A stretch of DNA of 38,507 bases from Acetivibrio cellulolyticus CD2 (GTDB taxonomy: Bacteria; Bacillota; Clostridia; Acetivibrionales; Acetivibrionaceae): the NCBI RefSeq assembly GCF_000179595.2, contig NZ_JH556657.1, positions 378,339-416,845 of the forward strand. Direction: 5' to 3'. Below the pieces are notes generated by a model. That model was not told the origin of the DNA. It saw only the letters and a program-made list of their open reading frames with translations, and ran no database searches. This document shows, piece by piece, positions 1 through 7,915 of this stretch. The translations under genes and the position numbers were made by a program. Within the stretch, counting starts at the first letter, position 1, and every line of letters starts with the position of its first letter.

Positions 1-525
1 AGAAAGCCTTGAGTTTTTTTATGATAGAATTTATGAACTTTGGGGTTTATTCTCAGTTACAAAGGTTTCAATACCTGAAGTATCATAAGCGATAGTGGAT
101 GCAAGAGTAGTGTTAATTTCCTGGCAAATAGGTTCTGTAATATCTACAAGGTGGTTAAAGAAGTTTTCCAGGTAAATAACGAAATCTTGTTTGAACCGTG
201 TAAACTGAGAGTTATGAGGGACGTCTGGAAGGCCACAGAATTCACGGGCTTCATGGCATAAATTAAGAAAAATAATGAGTAGCGAAACTGTAGGAATGCC
301 AAGAATTTTCTGCAGAACTAATGCTGAAAGCATTGAAGAGAGTGAATATTTACGGTCTCTCCCTAGAGTTTTGTGGTAAGACCAATAAAAATCCTGTGGT
401 ATAAGCGAAGATAAATCAAGATGTTGTGAGAGTAGCTTAAGAAATTTTGGCTTATTATTTTGAAAAACATCTTTACATTCTTCGAATGTGTCAGCAAAAG
501 AAACTTGTTTATAAAGTTTTACCAT
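1..525 (-). pseudogene. Frameshifted IS4-clan transposase (partial)
   Basis: This is the N-terminal part of the DDE transposase that is intact at 20494-21927. It reads in frame from the ATG at 525 to about residue 159 (ending TEN). A 2-nt insertion relative to the intact copy (near 42-47) then changes the ending to KPQSS and a stop at 31. The matching out-of-frame sequence continues to base 1 and beyond the window. The first catalytic Asp (in the AYDTSG stretch) is present. The second Asp and the Glu would lie beyond the break, so this copy should be inactive unless the insertion is a sequencing error. Ribosome site AAGGGGAAAACAA precedes the ATG. Confidence 0.85.
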
Positions 526-597
526 TTGTTTTCCCCTTCTCTTGTTTAAAATTGGATTAGATACCTATATTTTACTAGAAGCAGAGGGGGAAAACAA
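526..597 (-). promoter_or_regulatory. IS transposase promoter and RBS-masking inverted repeat (copy 1)
   Basis: On the minus strand a -35 TTGTTT (592-597), 17-bp spacer and -10 TAAAAT (569-574) lie upstream of the transposase. An 11-bp perfect inverted repeat (526-536 with 587-597, extended by three pairs after one mismatch) pairs the transposase ribosome site with sequence overlapping the -35. A transcript started at this promoter would begin inside the loop, near 562, and lack the masking arm. Read-through transcripts would contain both arms. The same structure is in copy 2 at 21928-21999. Function is inferred by analogy with IS10/IS50. Confidence 0.6.
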
Positions 598-682
598 TAA
601 AAATATCAATTTGAAATGCAGTAAATTCAAGCGTTATAGCATTTCGCAAATAACTAAAAATAAATATTCTAGGGGGATAAGC

Positions 683-2599
683 ATGTTAAAGAAAAAGTTA
701 GCAACTCTTTTGACAGCCTGCGTAATAACGGCTGTTAGTATCATTGGAAGTTTTACAACAATTGCAGATGTGTCTGCCGGTAATTTGATCAACGATGATT
801 TTGAAACAGGTATAAGCGGTTGGGGACCAAGAGGTGATGAAACCGTAGAACTCAGCACAGAGCAAGCTCACTCAGGGACAAGCAGCGTAAAGATAAGTAA
901 TCGTACTCAAACTTGGAATGGTGCAATTGCTGATAAATCAGAGACTCTGACATTAGGTGAGACTTACACATTGTCAGTTTATCTAAAATATGTAGGCGAT
1001 TCATATGCCAGTAGTCAAAGATTTAGTTTACAGCTGCAATATAACAATGGGGCAGATGTATATAAAAATATTAAAACAATTGCTGTAAATAAGGGAACAT
1101 GGACTTTGCTTGAGGGACAGCTTACAGTACCCCTTGATGCAAAAGACGTAAAAATCTATGTAGAAACAGAGTGGAAATCATCTCCAAGCACTCAGGATTT
1201 GTTGGATTTTTACATTGATGACTTTGTAGCAATGCCTGCAACTTTACCTGAAATTGAGAAAGACATTGCAAGCTTGAAAGATGTATTTTCAGGTTACTTT
1301 AAAGTGGGTGGTGCAGCAGCAGCAGGTGAAATTGCGCCAAAGCCTGGTAAAGAACTTTTCCTAAAACATTATAATAGTATAACCTTTGGAAATGAATTAA
1401 AACCTGATTCTGTACTTGACTATAACGCTACTATAGCTTATTTGGAAGCAAATCCAGGTGATCAGGTCAATCCTCAGGTCAGTCTAAGAGCAGCAAAAAC
1501 GCTGCTTGATTTTGCCAGAGACAATAACATTCCAGTAAGAGGTCATGTTCTGGTATGGCATGCACAAACTCCAGACTGGTTCTTTAGGGAAAATTATTCA
1601 CAAGATGAATCTGCTCCATGGGTATCAAAAGAAATTATGCTTCAAAGACTGGAAAACTATATAAAAAATGTAATGGAACTTATTAAAAAAGAGTATCCGA
1701 CTGTTAATTTTTATGCGTGGGATGTTGTAAATGAGGCTGTTGATCCTAATACTTCAACTGGTATGAGAAATCCTGGTTCAAACAACAAGACATCAGGTAA
1801 CTCCTTATGGATGAAGACAGTTGGAGAAGATTTCATAGTTAAAGCTTTTGAATATGCAAGAAAATATGCTCCGGCGGATTGCAAACTTTTCTACAATGAT
1901 TATAACGAATATGAAGATAAGAAAATGGGCTATATTGTAAATATATTGACAAACCTCAAAGCTAAAGGTTTGGTAGACGGTATGGGTATGCAGTCACACT
2001 GGATTATGGAATATCCAAGTATAAGTATGGTTGAAAATGCTGTTAGAAAATATAATTCCTTGGGACTGGAAGTTCAACTTACTGAGATAGATATTAAAAA
2101 TACTGACAATAGTGCGTCAGGCTTGGAAAGACAGGCTGAACGCTATCAACAGTTTATTACTAAAATTGCTGCTTTAAAGAAGGAAGGTTTAAATATAACT
2201 GCATTGGTATTTTGGGGTGTAACAGATGCAACAAGCTGGCTTGGTGGTTATCCGTTATTATTTAATGGAGAATATAAAGCAAAACCTGCTTTTTACTCTA
2301 TTGTTAAAAACATTACTCCAATCGCAACTTCTACAGTAACTCCTACAGCGACGCCTAAAATTACTCCTACTCCTTCTTCTATAGTAATTGGGGATGTAGA
2401 TGGAAATAAAGCGGTTAACTCAATAGATTTCGGATGGGTAAGAAAATATTTACTTGGTTTGAGTAATTCTTTCCCAGCAGGTAATGATGGACTTATAGCT
2501 GCTGATGTGAATGGAGATGGCAGCATAAACTCATTAGATTATGGCTGGATGAGAAGTAAGTTGCTTGGTATGATTGAGAAATTTCCTGCAGAGGAATAA
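683..2599 (+). CDS. Cellulosomal endo-1,4-beta-xylanase (CBM22-GH10-dockerin)
   Basis: Secreted xylanase that hydrolyses internal beta-1,4 bonds of xylan, 638 aa. A signal peptide (MLKKK, then a hydrophobic stretch, ending near ADVSAG) covers residues 1-33. A CBM22-like xylan-binding module spans about 34-185, and the GH10 barrel about 190-545. The acid/base is Glu351 in WDVVNEAVD and the nucleophile Glu468 in VQLTEIDI. A Thr/Pro linker leads to a type I dockerin (571-638) with two calcium-loop repeats beginning DVDGNKAVNS and DVNGDGSINS. The architecture matches clostridial XynC-type enzymes. I chose the ATG at 683 because AGGGGG lies 6-7 bases upstream and the signal peptide starts there. 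The frame is open back to 542, but those codons lie mostly in the IS. The native promoter has been displaced or removed by the IS ending at 656. Confidence 0.93.
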   Translation: MLKKKLATLLTACVITAVSIIGSFTTIADVSAGNLINDDFETGISGWGPRGDETVELSTEQAHSGTSSVKISNRTQTWNGAIADKSETLTLGETYTLSVYLKYVGDSYASSQRFSLQLQYNNGADVYKNIKTIAVNKGTWTLLEGQLTVPLDAKDVKIYVETEWKSSPSTQDLLDFYIDDFVAMPATLPEIEKDIASLKDVFSGYFKVGGAAAAGEIAPKPGKELFLKHYNSITFGNELKPDSVLDYNATIAYLEANPGDQVNPQVSLRAAKTLLDFARDNNIPVRGHVLVWHAQTPDWFFRENYSQDESAPWVSKEIMLQRLENYIKNVMELIKKEYPTVNFYAWDVVNEAVDPNTSTGMRNPGSNNKTSGNSLWMKTVGEDFIVKAFEYARKYAPADCKLFYNDYNEYEDKKMGYIVNILTNLKAKGLVDGMGMQSHWIMEYPSISMVENAVRKYNSLGLEVQLTEIDIKNTDNSASGLERQAERYQQFITKIAALKKEGLNITALVFWGVTDATSWLGGYPLLFNGEYKAKPAFYSIVKNITPIATSTVTPTATPKITPTPSSIVIGDVDGNKAVNSIDFGWVRKYLLGLSNSFPAGNDGLIAADVNGDGSINSLDYGWMRSKLLGMIEKFPAEE

Positions 2600-2634
2600 T
2601 AGATATTTCTTAGTTTAAAAATTCTATTTAATTT

Positions 2635-2679
2635 CCCCAGATAATATTATTATATGTAGAGTATTATCTGGGGAGATTT
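2635..2679 (+). terminator. Hairpin terminator after xylanase, overlapping the next RBS
   Basis: A perfect 12-bp inverted repeat, CCCCAGATAATA (2635-2646) with its complement (2662-2673), has a 15-nt loop and is followed by ATTTTTAT. It looks like an intrinsic terminator for the xylanase mRNA. Its 3' arm contains the GGGG of the patatin gene's ribosome site (GGGGAG, 2670-2675), so a folded read-through transcript would also hide that site. Confidence 0.7.
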
Positions 2680-2686
2680 TTATAAA

Positions 2687-3811
2687 ATGGATATAAAATT
2701 GAGTGCAAACCTGGTGTTAGGCGGTGGTGGAATAAAGGGTATTGCATATGTTGGACTTCTTGAAGTTGCTGAAAAAAGAGGGATAAGTTTTAGAAATATT
2801 TCGGGTGTTTCAGCAGGTGCTATTGTAGGTGCTTGCATCGGAGCAGGTTATTGTTCTGAGGAGCTGAAGAAAGAGCTTTATGAGTTCGATTTCGGTAAAT
2901 TCGATGTGGAGCAGATAGTTAAGAAGGTACCGGCAGTTGAAAGTTATATGGAGTTTTGCACGAAAACGCGGTTTGAAGATAAAAGTATATATAAATTCCT
3001 GAACTTGAAATATGATATGCTGTCAAGGGAAGCTGACATGGATTTTGAAGCTGATTATAATAATTGTAGAGGAAACTTCCTAAAAAACATAATTAAGTAC
3101 AGTAAACAAGGATGTCTCTATGATGGAGACCTCTTGGAAGAATGGGTATATAAATTACTGGCAAGAAAGGGAATCAGAACTTTTGCCGATTTAAGATGCG
3201 GTGTTGCAGACGCCGTAAATCCGATGGGATATAAGGTGAGAATGACAGCAGTTGATGCTAAACGCAGTAAGGTTATTGTATTGCCGGATGATATGGCGTA
3301 TTATGGTATAAATCCTGATAGCCTTGAAGTGGCTAAGGCTGTAAGAATGAGTTCAAGTGTCCCGTTTGCCTTTAAGCCAGTAGAGATTAGTGCCAAGATC
3401 GGAAATGAGACGAAAAAGCATTACATAATTGATGGAGGGGTATTGGACAATTTGCCGATGTGGACCATTGGTTCGTGTTATAGAAGACCGATAATCGGAT
3501 GCAGACTAAGTGGCGGAAGTCATAAAAACAAGCTATTTAGCCCGTTTGATATCCTTAAAGGTTTCATGATTGCAACGCACGATACTGGAATTCAAAAATT
3601 CAACTGCAGGAATTGTTTTTTTATTTCAGTTGACACTTCCAAAGTTTCTTTTTTGGACTTTGATCTAGATAATGACGAGAAGGATTATTTGTACAATTCA
3701 GGGAAAAAGGCTGCTGTTCATGTGTTCAACAAGTTCATCCATATGAAGAATATGGAGAGACTGAGTATATTGGGCAGAATAAGATATTTGCTAACAGCTA
3801 GGTTCTATTGA
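2687..3811 (+). CDS. Patatin-like phospholipase/acylhydrolase
   Basis: A 374-aa protein of the patatin-like phospholipase family, which uses a Ser-Asp dyad to cleave acyl esters of membrane lipids. The N-terminus has the oxyanion-hole stretch LVLGGGGIKG, followed by the nucleophile motif GVSAG (GxSxG, about residues 43-47) and the DGG motif with catalytic Asp in IIDGGVLDNLP (about 248-258). There is no signal peptide, so it is probably cytoplasmic or peripheral at the membrane. The ATG at 2687 follows GGGGAG by about 11 bases; that site is embedded in the preceding terminator hairpin. The C-terminal third is less conserved and its substrate cannot be predicted. The gene stands alone between the xylanase and thrC. 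Confidence 0.85.
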   Translation: MDIKLSANLVLGGGGIKGIAYVGLLEVAEKRGISFRNISGVSAGAIVGACIGAGYCSEELKKELYEFDFGKFDVEQIVKKVPAVESYMEFCTKTRFEDKSIYKFLNLKYDMLSREADMDFEADYNNCRGNFLKNIIKYSKQGCLYDGDLLEEWVYKLLARKGIRTFADLRCGVADAVNPMGYKVRMTAVDAKRSKVIVLPDDMAYYGINPDSLEVAKAVRMSSSVPFAFKPVEISAKIGNETKKHYIIDGGVLDNLPMWTIGSCYRRPIIGCRLSGGSHKNKLFSPFDILKGFMIATHDTGIQKFNCRNCFFISVDTSKVSFLDFDLDNDEKDYLYNSGKKAAVHVFNKFIHMKNMERLSILGRIRYLLTARFY

Positions 3812-4006
3812 CAAAATAAAACGTATAGTTCATGGGAAACTGTCTCTTGAAATTTTGCTTTATTTTTTATTAGTTTTGTTATATTATTATAAGAAGCAGT
3901 GCGTTTTTTGAGAATAATTAAAATATTTAATTTATGCATTTATTTGGATATAGTTTTTATATAGTTAATGCGATTTAAGATTTTTACTGAATTAGGAGGA
4001 AGTAAA

Positions 4007-5506
4007 ATGCACTATGAAAGTACGCGTGGGGGATTAAAATCTCTAGAATCTGCCGAAGCAATTAAGAGAGGTTTAGCACCTGATGGGGGATTGTTTGTAC
4101 CTGATGCCCGTGTTGAGATGACCTTGGATGATATAAATAAATTGGTTGAAATGAGTTATCAGGATAGAGCTGTATATATACTGAAAAAATATTTAACAGA
4201 TTATTCTGATCAGGAAATAACAGATTGTGTTTATAACGCATATACAACTGAAAAGTTTGGGGACGATAGAATAGCTCCGGTTTACAGGCTGAATGAAAAT
4301 GTGCATGTTCTTGAATTATGGCATGGCCCAACTTGTGCATTTAAGGATATGGCACTTCAAATCCTGCCTCATTTTCTTGTTAAGGCAGTCAGAAAAACAG
4401 GCGAAACCAGTGAGATTGTGATACTTGTTGCTACATCTGGGGATACTGGAAAGGCTGCATTGGAAGGTTTTAAAGATGTTGGCGGGACTGAAATAATTGT
4501 TTTCTTCCCTAATAAGGGTGTTAGTGAAGTACAAAAGTATCAAATGGTTACTCAAGAGGGTAACAATGTGCATTCAATAGCTGTTGAAGGTAATTTTGAT
4601 GATGCCCAAAATGGTGTTAAGGAGATATTTACTGATTCCGGTTTGGCAGAAAAACTTGAATCGGCAAATTATAAATTTTCTTCGGCTAATTCCATCAACT
4701 GGGGAAGACTTGTTCCTCAGATAGTCTATTATTTTTCTGCTTATGCAGATTTGGTGAAAAACGGAGAAATACAACTTGGAGAAAAGATTAATTTTGTTGT
4801 ACCAACAGGTAATTTTGGGAATATTTTAGCAGCTTACTATGCTATGGAAATGGGGCTTCCGGTAAATAAGCTTATATGTGCCTCAAATGACAATAATGTT
4901 TTGACTGATTTTATAGAAACAGGAGTATATGATAGAAATAGAGACTTTAAGAAGACTATATCTCCATCTATGGATATACTGATTTCCAGTAATCTTGAAA
5001 GGCTGCTTTATGAAGTAACCGACCGAAATACATGGCTGATTAATGAGTGGATGGAAAAATTAAAATTTGATGGAAAGTATTCTGTTGACCCTGTGACTAA
5101 GAAGAAAATTTCAGGGGTTTTCTGGGCTGGATATTCTAATGAAAATGAAACTATGAAAACTATAGAAGCTATTTTCAAGGAATACAAGTATGTAATAGAT
5201 ACTCATACTGCTGTTGCGGTTGATGTTTATGATAAGTATGTAATTTCTACAGGAGATATTACAAAGACAGTTATTGTTTCAACAGCGAGTCCATTCAAAT
5301 TTAATGAGAGTGTAGTGAAGTCTATTTTCGGAAATGACTCTGTGAAAGGTAAGAGTGAATTTCAACTATTGGATGTTTTGGCGGACAAGTGTGGACTGAG
5401 TATACCTGTAGGCTTAAAGGATTTAGACAAAAAACCTGTAAAACATAATGCAATATGTGAGAAATCTGATATGAAGAATATCGTAAAGGGAATTCTGAAC
5501 GTTTAA
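4007..5506 (+). CDS. thrC: Threonine synthase
   Basis: PLP enzyme converting O-phosphohomoserine to threonine and phosphate, the last step of threonine synthesis. The 499-aa length is normal for the longer bacterial ThrC type. Seen: N-terminal YESTRGG and APDGGLFVP, the PLP-binding Lys113 in CAFKDMALQ, the phosphate-binding ATSGDTGKAALEGF, and the NSINWGRLVPQ segment typical of ThrC. I chose the ATG at 4007 (MHYEST) because GGAGGAAGTAAA directly precedes it. An in-frame ATG at 3968 lacks a ribosome site and adds 13 non-conserved residues. hom and an aspartokinase gene of the same pathway lie 4.6-5.9 kb downstream in a separate operon. No T-box leader was recognised in the 195-bp upstream gap. 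Confidence 0.95.
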   Translation: MHYESTRGGLKSLESAEAIKRGLAPDGGLFVPDARVEMTLDDINKLVEMSYQDRAVYILKKYLTDYSDQEITDCVYNAYTTEKFGDDRIAPVYRLNENVHVLELWHGPTCAFKDMALQILPHFLVKAVRKTGETSEIVILVATSGDTGKAALEGFKDVGGTEIIVFFPNKGVSEVQKYQMVTQEGNNVHSIAVEGNFDDAQNGVKEIFTDSGLAEKLESANYKFSSANSINWGRLVPQIVYYFSAYADLVKNGEIQLGEKINFVVPTGNFGNILAAYYAMEMGLPVNKLICASNDNNVLTDFIETGVYDRNRDFKKTISPSMDILISSNLERLLYEVTDRNTWLINEWMEKLKFDGKYSVDPVTKKKISGVFWAGYSNENETMKTIEAIFKEYKYVIDTHTAVAVDVYDKYVISTGDITKTVIVSTASPFKFNESVVKSIFGNDSVKGKSEFQLLDVLADKCGLSIPVGLKDLDKKPVKHNAICEKSDMKNIVKGILNV

Positions 5507-5812
5507 TTGAACATTTATAATATATTATAGGGGCGAACAGTAAAACTGAAACAAATTGACGGGCTTGTGCTTAGGTAAATTGGGATTTCATTTTACTGTT
5601 CGTTAACTCTTAACAGCTAATGTACTGTCTATTATTTTATTCATCTGTTTGAACTCTAATATTTTTAAAACAAAGTGTTACTAAAAAATTACTGCTCGCC
5701 ATTCAGCCTGGCTAAAGTTATGTTTTAAGTATTCTAAATATAGTACTTTCACTTTTTGTATGTAAATAATTTAGAAAAAATGTTATTGTATTGAAAGTAG
5801 AGGTGTAGAGGG
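5507..5812. other. Intergenic region thrC-cheY with a long stem
   Basis: 306 bp without a credible ORF. It contains an imperfect hairpin: CGAACAGTAAAA (5534-5545) pairs with 5591-5602, and after a bulged C, TGAAA (5547-5551) pairs with TTTCA (5586-5590). This gives about 17 bp around a 34-nt loop. A small GTTAA/TTAAC hairpin follows at 5602-5614. No U-run follows the main stem, so a simple terminator is not certain. The remainder up to the CheY ribosome site is AT-rich with no strong promoter that I recognise. Confidence 0.5.
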
Positions 5813-6178
5813 ATGGAGAAAACTAAGATTTTGGTAGTTGATGATGCGTTCTTTATGCGAAAGCTTCTTGGTAATACTTTAATGGAAATTGGCTATAAAA
5901 ACATCGAATTTGCTGAAGATGGGTTTGACGCTGTAAAAAAAGCAGAAGAAATTCAGCCTGAAGTTGTAACTCTTGATGTATCAATGCCTGGAATGGACGG
6001 CATTGAAACGATTGGCAAGATATTAGAAGTTAGTTCTAAGAGCAAGATAATAATGGTGTCTGCAGTTAAATCAGATCAGATTATTAACAAGGCAATAAAT
6101 AAAGGGGCAGTAGATTACATACCCAAACCCTTTAATAGGCATGAAGTTGAGAGTAGCTTAAAAAGAATAAAATTGTAG
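5813..6178 (+). CDS. CheY-like single-domain response regulator
   Basis: A 121-aa stand-alone receiver domain. Visible landmarks are the acidic pair in LVVDDAFFMRK, the phosphoacceptor Asp in VTLDVSMPGMDG (about residue 54), the switch Ser in MVSAVKSD, and the conserved Lys in IPKPF (about 106). There is no output domain, so it should act by binding partner proteins, as CheY does at the flagellar motor or in other signalling. The ATG at 5813 is preceded by AGGTG seven bases upstream. The C-terminal PKPFNRHEVESSLKRI resembles clostridial CheY. No chemotaxis kinase lies next to it; a chemoreceptor gene is 13 kb away and an HD-GYP regulator 2 kb downstream. Confidence 0.88.
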   Translation: MEKTKILVVDDAFFMRKLLGNTLMEIGYKNIEFAEDGFDAVKKAEEIQPEVVTLDVSMPGMDGIETIGKILEVSSKSKIIMVSAVKSDQIINKAINKGAVDYIPKPFNRHEVESSLKRIKL

Positions 6179-6186
6179 AAAAACAA

Positions 6187-6238
6187 AAGGACGGTTCTTT
6201 TTTGCTTCGGTCAGCCGAAGGGAGAAAGAACCGTCCTT
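6187..6238. terminator. Perfect palindromic hairpin between convergent genes (REP-like/terminator)
   Basis: Outer arms AAGGACGGTTCTTT (6187-6200) and its exact complement (6225-6238) enclose a second perfect stem, CTTCGG-tcag-CCGAAG (6205-6220). It lies between the convergent cheY and oxidoreductase genes. On the minus strand it runs into a T-rich stretch, so a bidirectional terminator is likely. The GGACGGTTC core also resembles dispersed palindromes that I associate with Firmicute genomes; this is from memory and was not searched. Confidence 0.75.
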
Positions 6239-6245
6239 ATAAAAT

Positions 6246-7334
6246 TTATTGAAAGTACGATGGACGTTGATTTTCATGTTCACCATGAGGTGTTTCAACA
6301 ATTGGAACTGGAACATCTACATAACGTATTTCCCTTTTTGATACAGCTTCAAGAATGTCAAATACCATTTTCACATCACCAAATTCAATATCAGGAGTAA
6401 CAGATATCTGCTCGGTTCCGTTTAAGGCATTGTAGAAATTCAAAAGTTCATTGTAGTAGCCACGTTCGGGGGTAAATCCTATCTGTTCGGATTTCCCATC
6501 ATGGTATGAAACATTTATGATGCCGCAGGTCTTATCTTCCAGGTATATTTCACCCTTGGTTCCAAAGATCCTTAAGCCTACAGGGGGCTTTTGGGTTTCT
6601 ATTCCGGAAGGGTAATAGGTATATTGGCCAATTACACCATTTTTAAACAGGATATTGGTATTTACTGATACATAAGGATTAAAATCTTCCTTTTGGGGTT
6701 TGCCAAACGCCTGTACACATTCAACTGCACCAAATATATGTCTTAAGCCCGCAAAATCATGAAGTGCAGAATCTAAGAATGCGCCGCCGAAATATTTTGG
6801 GTGTTGCCGCCATTCTGTTGCAGCATAAGTATTATTAATCATTTCACAGGGGAAGCAGGCTATATTGTTTCTGATGAAATATATTGGATCACCGATTTTT
6901 CCACTGTTTACGATATCTCGTATTTTATTGTTTTCATCATTGTACCTATAATTTTCTGCGATCATTATTTTTATATTGTATTTATTTGATAACGTAAGAT
7001 ATTTCTTTGCATCCTCCATATTAGATGCCATCGGCTTCTCACAAATAAAGTTTTTACCTGCTTTTGCAACAGCTTCTGATACAGTATAGTTTAATTCAAT
7101 TGGTACAAGAATATCTACGGCGTCAAGATCGTTTCTTAACAGCATTTCATTATAGTCATCATAGACATTGCCAAGATCAAGATTTATCTTGCTTGCAAAG
7201 GCTTCTGCATCCTTACGGGTTCTATTACATAATGCAACAATTTTGTATTTGTCTCCAAGCTCCTGTAAAGCTGGGTAGTGAAGACGCTCTAGCGCCATAC
7301 CTGTTCCGATTATACCTAAACGAATTGTATTCAT
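6246..7334 (-). CDS. Gfo/Idh/MocA-family NAD(P)-dependent oxidoreductase
   Basis: A 362-aa protein of the glucose-fructose oxidoreductase/inositol dehydrogenase/MocA family. The N-terminal Rossmann fold begins IRLGIIGTGMA (residues 4-14), and the nicotinamide-site motif ICEKPM lies near residue 95. The C-terminal alpha/beta domain carries FLDSALHDFAG, with the His usually placed in the active site of this family. The substrate, probably a sugar or polyol derivative, cannot be assigned. The ATG at 7334 has GGAGG six bases upstream, next to the stop codon of the HMA-like gene (13-bp gap), so the two are probably co-transcribed. The gene ends at the palindrome shared with cheY. Confidence 0.85.
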   Translation of the reverse strand: MNTIRLGIIGTGMALERLHYPALQELGDKYKIVALCNRTRKDAEAFASKINLDLGNVYDDYNEMLLRNDLDAVDILVPIELNYTVSEAVAKAGKNFICEKPMASNMEDAKKYLTLSNKYNIKIMIAENYRYNDENNKIRDIVNSGKIGDPIYFIRNNIACFPCEMINNTYAATEWRQHPKYFGGAFLDSALHDFAGLRHIFGAVECVQAFGKPQKEDFNPYVSVNTNILFKNGVIGQYTYYPSGIETQKPPVGLRIFGTKGEIYLEDKTCGIINVSYHDGKSEQIGFTPERGYYNELLNFYNALNGTEQISVTPDIEFGDVKMVFDILEAVSKREIRYVDVPVPIVETPHGEHENQRPSYFQ

Positions 7335-7347
7335 GTATTTCCTCCAG

Positions 7348-7563
7348 CTATTGAACTTTATCTACAGTAAGCCCTGCTTGAGTTACAAAGTCCTGAATAT
7401 TTTTTTCACTATATCTAGCTTCATCATAATCAACCGTTACTGTACTTGCCTGCATATCAACTCTTACTGCATTTATTCCGTCATGAGAAGCTATTGACTG
7501 CTTAATTGCGGGAATTGCGCTGCTATCGTCTAAGTCTGAAACAATAAATTTGTTAGCTTTCAT
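7348..7563 (-). CDS. HMA-fold small protein lacking the CxxC metal motif
   Basis: A 71-aa protein with the pattern of a heavy-metal-associated (Atx1/CopZ) domain: KFIVSDL.., a helix, INAVRVDMQASTVTVDYDE and a final helix ending AGLTVDKVQ. Where copper chaperones have MxCxxC this one has VSDLDDSS, with no cysteine anywhere, so it is unlikely to carry Cu(I) in the usual way. It may be a protein-protein interaction version of the fold, or bind another ligand through acidic residues; this is not determined. AGGAGGAG lies just upstream of the ATG. It is the first gene of a probable two-gene operon with the Gfo/Idh/MocA oxidoreductase. Confidence 0.75.
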   Translation of the reverse strand: MKANKFIVSDLDDSSAIPAIKQSIASHDGINAVRVDMQASTVTVDYDEARYSEKNIQDFVTQAGLTVDKVQ

Positions 7564-7915
7564 TGAAAACTCCTCCTTTGTGATTTTTAAATCCGAAGTA
7601 ATATTTCAGCTATGCTTTATTTTTGGTAAATAAAGCATAAAGTGTAAATCTAGCGGAAGATATTATTTCATTGTTTCTAGTATTCCGTGTTAAAACATTA
7701 TTATTCGAAATATCAGTACTTTTTTAGATTGCCAGTAACAAGTATGCTGAAATAAATTTACTTGTTATAAATAAGAAAAAAATACCGATATATACACTAG
7801 TGATATGTCTGTCAATTTGCAAATTATATTATGGTAAATATAGAAGTAACATATAAGAGAAGTACTGGGTTTACAATTTTGAGATTATTTCAGAAAATGC
7901 AAGGGAGGCTGTAGT
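7564..7915. other. Divergent intergenic region, HMA gene / HD-GYP gene
   Basis: 352 bp between divergently transcribed genes. It contains a hairpin with 12-bp perfect arms (TATGCTTTATTT, 7611-7622, with 7628-7639; loop TTGGT) in the leader of the minus-strand HMA gene. It could act as an attenuator or an operator. On the plus strand CCGATAT (7785-7791) preceded at 13 bp by TAAA (7768-7771) looks like a short-spaced SigD-type promoter about 125 bp before the HD-GYP start. No ORF is convincing here. Confidence 0.5.

Larger units (their letters stand above)
1..656 (-). mobile_element. IS4-clan insertion sequence, copy 1, cut by left window edge
   Basis: Bases 1-656 match 21405-22058 almost exactly. 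The differences I see are one substitution near 513 and a 2-nt insertion near 42-47. The right terminus is placed at 656 because the two copies diverge just after it and because the corresponding end of copy 2 forms an inverted repeat with its left end. The left end lies outside the window. If the target duplication is 12 bp as in copy 2, it should be the A/T-rich bases 657-668. The element points away from the xylanase gene and ends 26 bp before its start codon. Confidence 0.9.

Noticed and set aside
542-682. In-frame N-terminal extension of the xylanase from 542
   Set aside because: These 47 codons lie mostly inside the IS end. The signal peptide and a strong ribosome site support the ATG at 683.
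3968-4006. Upstream ATG for threonine synthase
   Set aside because: No ribosome site and no conserved residues; GGAGGAAG sits directly before the ATG at 4007.
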